From Thermoplasmata archaeon (GTDB taxonomy: Archaea > Thermoplasmatota > Thermoplasmata > Methanomassiliicoccales > Methanomethylophilaceae), in NCBI GenBank assembly GCA_015063285.1, contig SUST01000002.1, positions 180,561 through 244,560 of the forward strand: DNA of 64,000 nucleotides, written 5' to 3'. The notes beneath the pieces are model-generated. The model made no database searches. It worked only from the letters and a program-made list of their open reading frames with translations, and was not told the DNA's origin. The position numbers and the translations under genes are program-made. This document shows, in pieces, positions 8,887 through 17,160 of the stretch (the first letter of the stretch is position 1; every line of letters starts with the position of its first letter).

Positions 8887-11800
8887 ATGAGGTACGTCAA
8901 TATCTCCATAGGGACGATGGACAGCTTCCTGATGAACAAGGCTGTCCAGGAAGTTCGTGAAATGGGCTATGATATAGACTACCGTAATTTCGACAACACC
9001 GATCTGGACGAGGATCCCCTTTTCCTCGCTGATGCCATACAATTCATCTCCGGAGCCGATTTCGTCACGATAAAGGTCCACGGTGATACGACCTATTGCA
9101 AGAAGTTCGATAAGATCAGGGACGCTCTGGAAGTGCATCATGTGTGTATGCATCTGAGCTGTACCGACGACTGCGTCACCGAAGCCTTCAGGGACTTCTT
9201 CCTGGGAACGGATGAAGAGTACGACCTTGTGATGAGATACGCGGTCCTGGGGGGAGATGACAATTTCATATCGCTCCTCAAGTGGGCATTGAACAGATTC
9301 GACGGTCTGAATCTCGCGATCGATCCGCCGAAGTGTCCGCTCACCGAAGGTGTGTATTATCCGGGAAAGGAACCTTTCACATTCAGCGATTACATCTCCG
9401 GACTGGATCCGGATAAACCCAACATAGGCATCTTCTTTTATCAGAAACAGTGGGTGAACGGCAATCTTGACAACATCGACGGTCTGATAAGGGCAGTCGA
9501 GAGATTGGGCGGGAATCCCATTGCGATGTTCTTCAACACCTTGGAGGGGAAGATTGACGGTTCCAAGGGGATCAAGAGGATCCTCAGGGAGGATATGACT
9601 GTCGACGGAAGGCCCGTGTTGGATGCTGTGATCAACACTATGAGCTTCAGTATGACCCTCGTGGCGACACCGGGTGTCGGGGACCAGGTCTGCGAGGACA
9701 ATCATTTCCTTGACTATGGTGCACCGGTCCTTCAGGCGATGACCATGGTCAGTACAGAGGATTACTGGAGGGAGCATCTTGAAGGCCTGTCGCCCGCCGA
9801 GATAGCATATGATGTCGTGCATCCGGAGTTCGACGGGCAGATAATCACGGTCCCCTCTTCAAGCATGGAGATTGCGAAGGACGGGACCCGCTACTACCAT
9901 TCCATAGAGGACAGGGCCTTGCGCATAGCGGATATGGCCATAATGTGGGGTAGACTCCGTCATATCAAGAACAGGGACAGGAAGGTCGCCATCCTGCTCT
10001 ACCAGTATCCTCCCAAGAATGCGGATGCGGGAGGTGCCGCAGGTTTAGATACCTTCGCAAGCGTCGTCAACATACTTCACAGAATGAAAGATGACGGATA
10101 CGATGTCGGCGATTCGATCCCGGAGACTCCCAAGGAACTCGTGGACATAATGCTGTCCGGACTGACCAACGATTCTGATTGGATCTCCCAAGAGGAGATT
10201 AGGAGACGTTCTGTGGATCTGATCCCCCCTCAGCAGTACGATGAATGGTACCGGGAGCTTTCCGAGAAAGTTCGCACCCGTCTCGAGCAGGACTGGGGGA
10301 AACCGCCCGGGGAGTTCTATTCGGTAGGAAAGGACATAATCGTTCCCGGAACGGTTTTCGGCAACATCATCGTAGGATTCCAACCCGATAGGGGAAGGGA
10401 CATCCAGGCCAATTACCACGACCCGAACTGTGTCCACCCCCATCAGTATTATGCATACTACAAGTGGCTGAGGTATGATTTCGGTGCGGATGCGGTCATC
10501 CATGTCGGTACCCACGGCACATTGGAATGGCTCCCAGGAAAGTCCGTAGCGCTAAGTGGCGATTGTTCGCCGGATTATATCCTCACCTCGCTCCCGGACA
10601 TCTACCCTTATGTCATAGGCAATCCCGGCGAGGGGATACAGGCTAAGAGACGTGCTGCAGCGGTGATCATCGACCATATGATCCCAACTATGACTCGTGC
10701 GGGAGGGTATGACGAGATCTTGGAATTGGAGGGGACGCTTCAGAATTTCATGAATGCCAAAGCCCAGGGCCAAGATCAGAACTTGGGATTCATCAGGGAG
10801 AAGCTCAGGGAGATCCTGACCAGGATGGACATGTACAAGGATCTCAAACTGGATCCAGGATGCGATGACGATACACTGGATTCCAGATTCGACGATCTGT
10901 ATGACTATGTGGTCGATATCAAGGAGAATCTGATCAAGGACGGACTCCATATCCTAGGGAGCGTATCCGAAGGGAAGAGGATGGAGGAGGATGTGTACAG
11001 TCTTGTCCGTGTTCCGAACGGCGATGTGCCGTCGTTGCGTGAATCCATCGCGAATGCCTTGGGATATGATATTCTGGACATTCAGAGGAACGCATCGCAG
11101 AGAGATGATGCGGGTGTGCTCAAAGGACAGATCCTGGAGGATGTAGAGGTCCGCACAGAGAGCCTGATATCAGAGATGGCTTCCCACGATTTCAAGAAGG
11201 ATGAGTGTCTGCGTCTAGTCGAGGAATACGGTCCCACGGAGGATCTTGTGAAGGTCATCTCATTCATCTGCGATGAGCTGCATCCGAACCTGATGAAGAT
11301 GGGTAACGAGATCGACAGCGTGATGTTGGGTCTCGAGGGGAAGTTCGTAGAACCCGGTCCGTCAGGCTGTCCGACCAGAGGAAGGGCCCAGATACTGCCA
11401 ACCGGAAGGAATTTCTACTCCATAGATCCCGATGCGATCCCTTGGCATTCCAGCTGGGAGATCGGAAAGACGATGGCAGATCAGATGCTGGAGCGCTATG
11501 TCGATCAGCACGGAGCATATCCGAAGAACATCGGCATAGTGATGTGGGCGACAGACACGATGAAGACCGGCGGAGACGACACGGCTTACGTCCTGTGGCT
11601 TCTAGGCATCCGTCCTGTATGGACAGGATATGCCGGACGCGTCAAGGACCTCGAAGTGATCCCCGTATCGGAATTGGGAAGGCCAAGGATAGACGTTACA
11701 CTGAGGATCAGCGGATTGTTCAGGGACACATTCCCCAATCTGGTCAGGATGATCGACCGCGCGGTCCAGAAGGTGGCATCTTTGGACGAATCCGAAGAGG

Positions 11801-12615
11801 AGAACTACCTGTTGGCGAATCTCCGCAGAGATATCGTCGAAGCTATAGAGGAAGGGATCCCGGAGGATCAGGCCAGAGAGGATGCGATGATACGCATATT
11901 CGGCGATGCACCAGGATCGTACGGTTCAGGCACCAATATACTGGTCAGGACATCTGATTGGAAGGACCAGTCGGAGATAGGAGACATCTATCGCAGCTAC
12001 GGCGAGTATGCATACGGTCTCGGAAGGTCAGGTGAAAGGAAACCGGAAGCTTTCAGACGCAGATTGATGAGCATGGATGTGACCGTGAAGAACAGCGTCA
12101 GCCGCGAGTACGACATGTTCGATAACGATGACGTTTACACCGATCTGGGAGGGATGAATGCGGCCGTGAAGTCGCTTCGCGGCGAGCTGCCGATGTCAGT
12201 GATCGGATTCTCAGCGGACACTTCCAACATCAAGACCAAGACGATAGATGAGGAAGGCCGTTACATTTTCCGCAGCAAGATCAACAATCCGAAATGGGTC
12301 GAAGGTCTGAAGCAGCATGGATTCAAGGGTGCGCAGGAGATCTCAAAGATGGCTGAGTACGTGTTCGGCTGGGATGCCACATCAGATATCATCGAGGACT
12401 GGGAGTACAAGTCGATAGCAGACAATTTCCTGTTCAACAAAGAAAATGCAGAATGGTTCAGGGATGCGAACCCCTATGCAATGATGGAGGTCACCCAAAG
12501 ACTCTTGGAAGCGATCTATAGAGGCATGTGGGATGCTGACAAGGAGATGAAGGAGAAGATTCTCAACTTGTTTGAGGAACTGGAAGGGGACCTGGAGGGG
12601 ATGAATGATGGATGA
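8887..12615 (+). CDS. cobN: CobN/ChlH-family metal chelatase large subunit
   Basis: Large tetrapyrrole-binding chelatase subunit of 1242 residues, typical for CobN. The conserved core HVGTHGTLEWLPGKS lies near residue 540, followed by GNPGEGIQAKRRAAAVIIDH; the later CobN block GMNAAVKSLRG is also present. The ATG at 8887 is preferred over an in-frame GTG at 8878 because GAGGTG sits about 8 bases before it. It follows chlD by 10 bases, completing a three-subunit ATP-dependent chelatase. Archaea are expected to use CbiX/CfbA-type enzymes for cobalt or nickel in the anaerobic pathways, so the substrate is open: cobaltochelatase, or a dechelatase like the CobN homologue HmuS of Bacteroides heme operons. 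Proximity of an importer fits either. Confidence 0.9.
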   Translation: MRYVNISIGTMDSFLMNKAVQEVREMGYDIDYRNFDNTDLDEDPLFLADAIQFISGADFVTIKVHGDTTYCKKFDKIRDALEVHHVCMHLSCTDDCVTEAFRDFFLGTDEEYDLVMRYAVLGGDDNFISLLKWALNRFDGLNLAIDPPKCPLTEGVYYPGKEPFTFSDYISGLDPDKPNIGIFFYQKQWVNGNLDNIDGLIRAVERLGGNPIAMFFNTLEGKIDGSKGIKRILREDMTVDGRPVLDAVINTMSFSMTLVATPGVGDQVCEDNHFLDYGAPVLQAMTMVSTEDYWREHLEGLSPAEIAYDVVHPEFDGQIITVPSSSMEIAKDGTRYYHSIEDRALRIADMAIMWGRLRHIKNRDRKVAILLYQYPPKNADAGGAAGLDTFASVVNILHRMKDDGYDVGDSIPETPKELVDIMLSGLTNDSDWISQEEIRRRSVDLIPPQQYDEWYRELSEKVRTRLEQDWGKPPGEFYSVGKDIIVPGTVFGNIIVGFQPDRGRDIQANYHDPNCVHPHQYYAYYKWLRYDFGADAVIHVGTHGTLEWLPGKSVALSGDCSPDYILTSLPDIYPYVIGNPGEGIQAKRRAAAVIIDHMIPTMTRAGGYDEILELEGTLQNFMNAKAQGQDQNLGFIREKLREILTRMDMYKDLKLDPGCDDDTLDSRFDDLYDYVVDIKENLIKDGLHILGSVSEGKRMEEDVYSLVRVPNGDVPSLRESIANALGYDILDIQRNASQRDDAGVLKGQILEDVEVRTESLISEMASHDFKKDECLRLVEEYGPTEDLVKVISFICDELHPNLMKMGNEIDSVMLGLEGKFVEPGPSGCPTRGRAQILPTGRNFYSIDPDAIPWHSSWEIGKTMADQMLERYVDQHGAYPKNIGIVMWATDTMKTGGDDTAYVLWLLGIRPVWTGYAGRVKDLEVIPVSELGRPRIDVTLRISGLFRDTFPNLVRMIDRAVQKVASLDESEEENYLLANLRRDIVEAIEEGIPEDQAREDAMIRIFGDAPGSYGSGTNILVRTSDWKDQSEIGDIYRSYGEYAYGLGRSGERKPEAFRRRLMSMDVTVKNSVSREYDMFDNDDVYTDLGGMNAAVKSLRGELPMSVIGFSADTSNIKTKTIDEEGRYIFRSKINNPKWVEGLKQHGFKGAQEISKMAEYVFGWDATSDIIEDWEYKSIADNFLFNKENAEWFRDANPYAMMEVTQRLLEAIYRGMWDADKEMKEKILNLFEELEGDLEGMNDG

Positions 12616-12654
12616 GTCATCCTTATCTTCTTTCAAGGTCATGAGGGGGCTGTC

Positions 12655-13506
12655 ATGAGCAATATCATCGAAGTTAGGGATCTTGTCGTAAAATTCGGCG
12701 ATTTCACAGCCGTGGATGGCATAAGCTTCGATGTCAAAGAAGGGGAGATCTTCGGATTCCTCGGTCCCAACGGTGCGGGAAAGACAACATCAATCCGCAC
12801 CATTACGACGATTCAGAAATACGTGTCCGGTTCGGTCGTTATTGATGGGCATGACATCAGGACGGATTATCTGGAGGCTAGGAAGCTTATAGGAATTGCC
12901 CAGCAGCATATTTCGCTGGACACTGAACTTACGGTCCGCCAGAATCTCAAGCATCATGCGATCATGCATAAGATACCGTCAAAGGATATCGATCGCATCA
13001 TAACAGAGAAGGCCAGCATCCTAGGTCTGGAGGAATACATGGACCGTAAGGTGATGAACCTGTCAGGAGGCTGGAAAAGGAAGACGGCCATAGTCTGTGC
13101 TATCATCCACCAGCCGAAGATCCTGCTTTTGGATGAGCCCACAGCGGGGTTGGACACCCGCTCGAGACATATGCTGTGGGAGCTCGTCAGGAAACTGAAT
13201 CTGGGCGGTACTACGATATTCCTCACTACCCACTACATCGAGGAGGCAGAGTCCCTCTGCGACAGGGTAGCTGTCATAGATCACGGAAAGTTGATTGCGA
13301 TAGGTACGGTCGATGAGCTCAGGGACAGGGTAGGAAGGATCTCGGTAGAAACTACCGAAGATGACGGGAGACGCAAGGTCGTCTATTTCAAGGACATGGC
13401 CAGCGCCAAGGAGTATTCGCAGACTCTGGGTGACAAGATGTTCAACATTAGGAGAACGTCCCTTGAGGATGTTTACCTAGAACTTACCGGGGGGACGATA
13501 CAATGA
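12655..13506 (+). CDS. ABC-2 exporter ATPase (DrrA/NodI type)
   Basis: A 283-residue ATPase with Walker A GPNGAGKT at 37-44, signature LSGGWKRK, Walker B ILLLDEPTAGLD and H-loop TTHYIEEAE, plus a C-terminal extension typical of DrrA. Its stop overlaps the permease start (ATGA), so the two form a unit. It is 39 bases after cobN on the same strand and may be co-transcribed with the chelatase. It is a paralogue of the ATPase at the left edge. Substrate unknown. Confidence 0.92.
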   Translation: MSNIIEVRDLVVKFGDFTAVDGISFDVKEGEIFGFLGPNGAGKTTSIRTITTIQKYVSGSVVIDGHDIRTDYLEARKLIGIAQQHISLDTELTVRQNLKHHAIMHKIPSKDIDRIITEKASILGLEEYMDRKVMNLSGGWKRKTAIVCAIIHQPKILLLDEPTAGLDTRSRHMLWELVRKLNLGGTTIFLTTHYIEEAESLCDRVAVIDHGKLIAIGTVDELRDRVGRISVETTEDDGRRKVVYFKDMASAKEYSQTLGDKMFNIRRTSLEDVYLELTGGTIQ

Positions 13507-14249
13507 GTATCCTCGATGAGGCCTATCGTGTGGCATGGGGTGACCTCGTTTACATGAAAGGTAACATGGTAGAGGTTCTCCTGTCCTCTTTGGTAGGGCC
13601 TTTGCTCTATCTGCTGGCGTTCGGTTTCGGTGTCGGAGGGAGTATGGACGATCCTCAGGCATACGTGATGTATATCGTGCCTGGTATCGTTGCCCTGACA
13701 ACACTGTCAGCAACATTCAGCACCGTATCGATGAAGATCCTGGTCCAGAGGATGTTCTATATGAGCTTCGATGAGATGCTCCTCTGTCCCCTGCATATCT
13801 CCTCCATCATTTTGGGAAAGACAATTCAGGGAATGTTAAGGGCATTGATCAGTTGCACAATCCTTCTGATTGTAGGGTGGCTTCTTTCTCCGCAGGTGGT
13901 CATAAGCCCGTGGATATTCGTCGTGATCATTCTCGCAGGATTGATGTTCTCTCTGCTAGGGATGTTGGCAGGAATGCTGGCCAAGAAGACGCAGTCTCTG
14001 TCATTATTCTCAAGCGTGGTCGTTATACCTATGACTTTCCTATGCGGTACACTATTTGATTCAAACACACTGCCTACCGCCGCAGCATATGTGATTTATG
14101 CGCTTCCTCTCACTCATGTGAGTAATCTGATGAGGGGAATAATGCTCCCAGATTACAGCGTAGGCATGGATTCTGTAGTGATTATGGCGGCATATATCGT
14201 TGTGCTGTATCTGGTCTGCTATTATATGATTAAGAACAACAAATGCTGA
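13503..14249 (+). CDS. ABC-2 type exporter permease
   Basis: A 248-residue membrane protein with six hydrophobic segments, of the DrrB/NodJ family (ABC2_membrane). The region MSFDEMLLCPLHISSIILGK before the third helix and the FLCGTLFDSNTLPTAA segment near residues 180-195 match the family layout. It pairs with the ATPase that overlaps its start by four bases. Likely exports a hydrophobic compound, lipid or glycan; no specific substrate can be inferred. Confidence 0.9.
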   Translation: MSILDEAYRVAWGDLVYMKGNMVEVLLSSLVGPLLYLLAFGFGVGGSMDDPQAYVMYIVPGIVALTTLSATFSTVSMKILVQRMFYMSFDEMLLCPLHISSIILGKTIQGMLRALISCTILLIVGWLLSPQVVISPWIFVVIILAGLMFSLLGMLAGMLAKKTQSLSLFSSVVVIPMTFLCGTLFDSNTLPTAAAYVIYALPLTHVSNLMRGIMLPDYSVGMDSVVIMAAYIVVLYLVCYYMIKNNKC

Positions 14250-14258
14250 GGAATCCAT

Positions 14259-14819
14259 ATGGAGAGCAAGCACCGTTCGATGAAAGTAATCGATAAGAAG
14301 GACAGAAGACTGGCCTTGGTGATTATAGACGTCCAGAAGAAGTTCATCATAGGTCCTGACGATTCTACTTTGGATTCAGCTGCAGCACACACTCCTCTGA
14401 TGCAATCGGTTATCGAAAAGTTCAGAGATGCCGGTAGGCCTGTAATCTGGATTTTGTACGAGGGAGAAACATGTTTAGAAGGGATCACTGAGGAAACCTA
14501 TGAACTCCTTGATGGATTCAGCATTGCTGATTCAGACATAGTCATTGTGAAGCATCACATGAATTCATTCAACGAGACAAATCTTGCTGAGACGATCAAG
14601 GCGAATGATTGCGATGCGATGCTTATTATGGGCATGTTCGCTCAGTATTGCGTCATGTCCACATATTGGGCGGCATTCGATAATGGTGTCTCCCCCTATC
14701 TCATGAAAGGGGGCCTGCTAAGCACTGAAGAGAAATACTGTGACTTGGCGACCGAGCTGTGCAAATACTATACGCCAGACGAACTAGACGAGAACCTCGT
14801 AAAGAATAGGAAGGCGTGA
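14259..14819 (+). CDS. Isochorismatase-like cysteine hydrolase
   Basis: A 186-residue cytosolic hydrolase of the isochorismatase/nicotinamidase fold. The likely catalytic triad is visible: Asp in LVIIDVQKKF (about residue 24), Lys in VIVKHH (about 95) and Cys in FAQYCVMST (about 130). It starts 10 bases after the exporter permease, so it may be the last gene of that transcript. Could be a nicotinamidase or an amidase of unknown substrate. Not specific enough to name. Confidence 0.82.
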   Translation: MESKHRSMKVIDKKDRRLALVIIDVQKKFIIGPDDSTLDSAAAHTPLMQSVIEKFRDAGRPVIWILYEGETCLEGITEETYELLDGFSIADSDIVIVKHHMNSFNETNLAETIKANDCDAMLIMGMFAQYCVMSTYWAAFDNGVSPYLMKGGLLSTEEKYCDLATELCKYYTPDELDENLVKNRKA

Positions 14820-14821
14820 AA

Positions 14822-15298
14822 TCACGCTGTCTTCTTTTTCTTCACTGTGTTGATCTTGATGCTTTCAGCCTTTTTCTTCCCGGCTGACGACTTCGATGGC
14901 TCCTTCTTGATCTCGTTGATATTGATGCTTTCCATCTTATCCTTGGCACCGACTGCGACGATGTTGCGGATGGTGGTGTCGCGAGTCTCCCCGAATTTAT
15001 TCACAGCTTCCCTGGTTTCGGGGGACATGGGGACGGCATCGATGACCGCTTCGAAGAAATGGATGAATTCCAGGCAACCAGTGATGAAATGCTGCTGAAC
15101 ATTGTCGTCACTGATGATCGAGATGATCGTCTCATTGGCTTCCTTCGCTTTGGTCTTGGCCTTTTCCTTTTTATCGTCCAGTTTCTCTTTCTTGGAGGCC
15201 TTTTTCTTCTCTTTCGCGTCCTCGTTCAGGATTGCTTCAATGATCTCTCTGTTCTCCAGAATGAATCTTCTGAATTCCTCGGATTTCTCATCTGCCAT
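14822..15298 (-). CDS. Lysine-rich hypothetical protein
   Basis: A 158-residue protein not recognised. The N-terminal half has a highly charged lysine-rich helix likely to form a coiled coil (about residues 25-55). A middle folded region follows, and the C-terminus holds two similar tracts, ESININEIKKE and ESIKINTVKKK, ending in KKKKTA. The start at 15298 is chosen because a TATA-like GTAAATAC lies about 25 bases upstream, giving a leaderless transcript; a longer open frame to 15388 would run into the divergent promoter. The basic tail could bind nucleic acid or polyphosphate, but this is only a guess. Confidence 0.7.
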   Translation of the reverse strand: MADEKSEEFRRFILENREIIEAILNEDAKEKKKASKKEKLDDKKEKAKTKAKEANETIISIISDDNVQQHFITGCLEFIHFFEAVIDAVPMSPETREAVNKFGETRDTTIRNIVAVGAKDKMESININEIKKEPSKSSAGKKKAESIKINTVKKKKTA

Positions 15299-15366
15299 GG
15301 ATAATCGATGGTGTTGTTCGTATTTACCGATTTCATTTATTAACTCAAAGGGTGGCCTAAACATCC

Positions 15367-15375
15367 AATATATAT
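15367..15375 (+). promoter_or_regulatory. TATA box of the heterodimeric ABC exporter operon
   Basis: The element AATATATAT is centred 38 bases before the ATG at 15409, so transcription would start roughly 10 bases before the start codon. Confidence 0.5.
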
Positions 15376-15408
15376 CCTCAAAAGCCACTCACACGTCTGA
15401 CTGGTATC

Positions 15409-17160
15409 ATGAGCGGGGTTTTCTCTTTCGTAAGGTTCTTTCATCGTAAGGAATGGGCTCTTGCGTTAGTCGTACTGTTCATGATCATACTGGAAGTGTG
15501 GTTGGATCTGGAGATCCCCAGTTATATGGCGTCCATTACTGAAGTGATCACCACCGGAGGTACCACGCAGCAGGTGTTGGATGAAGCCATCCCAATGGTC
15601 CTGTGTGCAATAGGCAGCATGACTGTTGGTCTCGTCATCAGTGTGACCGTGGGATGGATATCGTCATCGGTGGCCAAGACCATCCGCGAGGCAGAGTTCG
15701 ACCATATACAGAAGTTCTCCTTCAATGAGATAGACAGGATCTCATCATACAGTCTAATCACTCGTTCCACTAATGATGTTAAACAGATTCAAGATTTCAT
15801 AGGGACGGCGCTGGAATCTCTGATCAGAGCGCCCATTATCTCCATATGGGCCATCGTCAGGATAAGTCAGAGCGATATCACGTGGACTGCGGCCACCCTG
15901 ATAGCAGTGACTGCTATGGTCCTGTTAATCATAACTGTAATGCGTCTGACCGCACCTCTTTTCAGGAAGGTGCAGTCCCTTCATGATGGAATCAACGGGA
16001 TGACAATGGAGATGCTGACCGGACAGAGGGTCATCAGGGCATACAATGCCGACAGTCTGGAAAGGGAGAAGTTCGAGAGGGCCAATGACGCACTCGCGGA
16101 TAACAACATCCATGCCATGAGGATTATGGCAGTCAACGTTCCCCTCAACGGGTTCATCAGGAACACACTTTCTATGACCATATATTGGCTGGGTGCATTC
16201 ATCATAATTAGTTCGGATTCAACCGACGACCGTCTCTTACTGTTCTCAGAGATGATCGTATTCTCCACTTATGCTTTGATGGCACTGAACGGTTTCCGTA
16301 CACTGGTCCAGATATTCAACGCCTTCCCGCGTGCCCAGGCATCACTGGAGCGTATCTTCGAGGTCTTGGAGACCGAACCGACGATAATATCCGGTACGGA
16401 GAAAGAAGGTGACGGATCCGGGTCCATCTCGTTCAAGGATGTCTCGTTCCGTTATGCCGGTTCACCGGCAGATACGGTTAGGGATGTGACTTTCGATGTC
16501 AATCCCGGTGAGACGGTAGCGATCATAGGGGCTACCGGATGCGGAAAGACCACTCTCGTGGATTTGATTCCGAGATTCTATGATGCGATCGAGGGGACGG
16601 TGTTCATAGATGGCGTGGATGTTAAAGGATATGATCTGGATTCATTGAGGTCCAAGATAGGTTTCGTCTCTCAGAGGGCGACAATTCTATCCGGTAATGT
16701 GAGGGACAATGTGAACTATGGTCTGGGTTCTGAGGGAAGGAATGATGATGACATATGGGATGCATTGAAGGTAGCATGCATAGACGGATTCGTTGAATCC
16801 GAAGGAGGATTGGATATAAACCTGTCTGAGGAAGGGAGGAACATATCCGGAGGGCAGAAGCAGAGATTCTCTATCGCCAGAGCGGTCTGCAAGAATCCAG
16901 AGATCTATGTATTCGACGACTGTTTCTCAGCCATAGACTTCCGTACGGATCTGGAGGTTCGCAGAAGGCTCAAGGCACGTACCAAAGATTCCACAGTCAT
17001 ATTGGTCACGCAGAGGATAGGTACCGCCAGAGGCGCGGACAGGATCCTAGTGATGGATGACGGAAGAATAGTAGATAGCGGAACTCACTTAGAACTGTTG
17101 GAAAAGTGTGAGATTTACAGAGAGATAGCCGAATCCCAAAGGACGGGTGATGAGCTATGA
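15409..17160 (+). CDS. ABC exporter half-transporter, degenerate-site subunit
   Basis: A 583-residue fusion of a six-helix ABC exporter membrane domain (about 1-315) and an ATPase domain (about 340-583). Walker A is GATGCGKT and the signature ISGGQKQRFSIARA is canonical, but Walker B reads IYVFDDCFSAID, with Asp where the catalytic Glu should be. This is the pattern of the degenerate ATP site in heterodimeric exporters such as TM287/288. Partner is the next gene, overlapping by four bases. It probably exports drugs, lipids or peptides. Confidence 0.92.
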   Translation: MSGVFSFVRFFHRKEWALALVVLFMIILEVWLDLEIPSYMASITEVITTGGTTQQVLDEAIPMVLCAIGSMTVGLVISVTVGWISSSVAKTIREAEFDHIQKFSFNEIDRISSYSLITRSTNDVKQIQDFIGTALESLIRAPIISIWAIVRISQSDITWTAATLIAVTAMVLLIITVMRLTAPLFRKVQSLHDGINGMTMEMLTGQRVIRAYNADSLEREKFERANDALADNNIHAMRIMAVNVPLNGFIRNTLSMTIYWLGAFIIISSDSTDDRLLLFSEMIVFSTYALMALNGFRTLVQIFNAFPRAQASLERIFEVLETEPTIISGTEKEGDGSGSISFKDVSFRYAGSPADTVRDVTFDVNPGETVAIIGATGCGKTTLVDLIPRFYDAIEGTVFIDGVDVKGYDLDSLRSKIGFVSQRATILSGNVRDNVNYGLGSEGRNDDDIWDALKVACIDGFVESEGGLDINLSEEGRNISGGQKQRFSIARAVCKNPEIYVFDDCFSAIDFRTDLEVRRRLKARTKDSTVILVTQRIGTARGADRILVMDDGRIVDSGTHLELLEKCEIYREIAESQRTGDEL

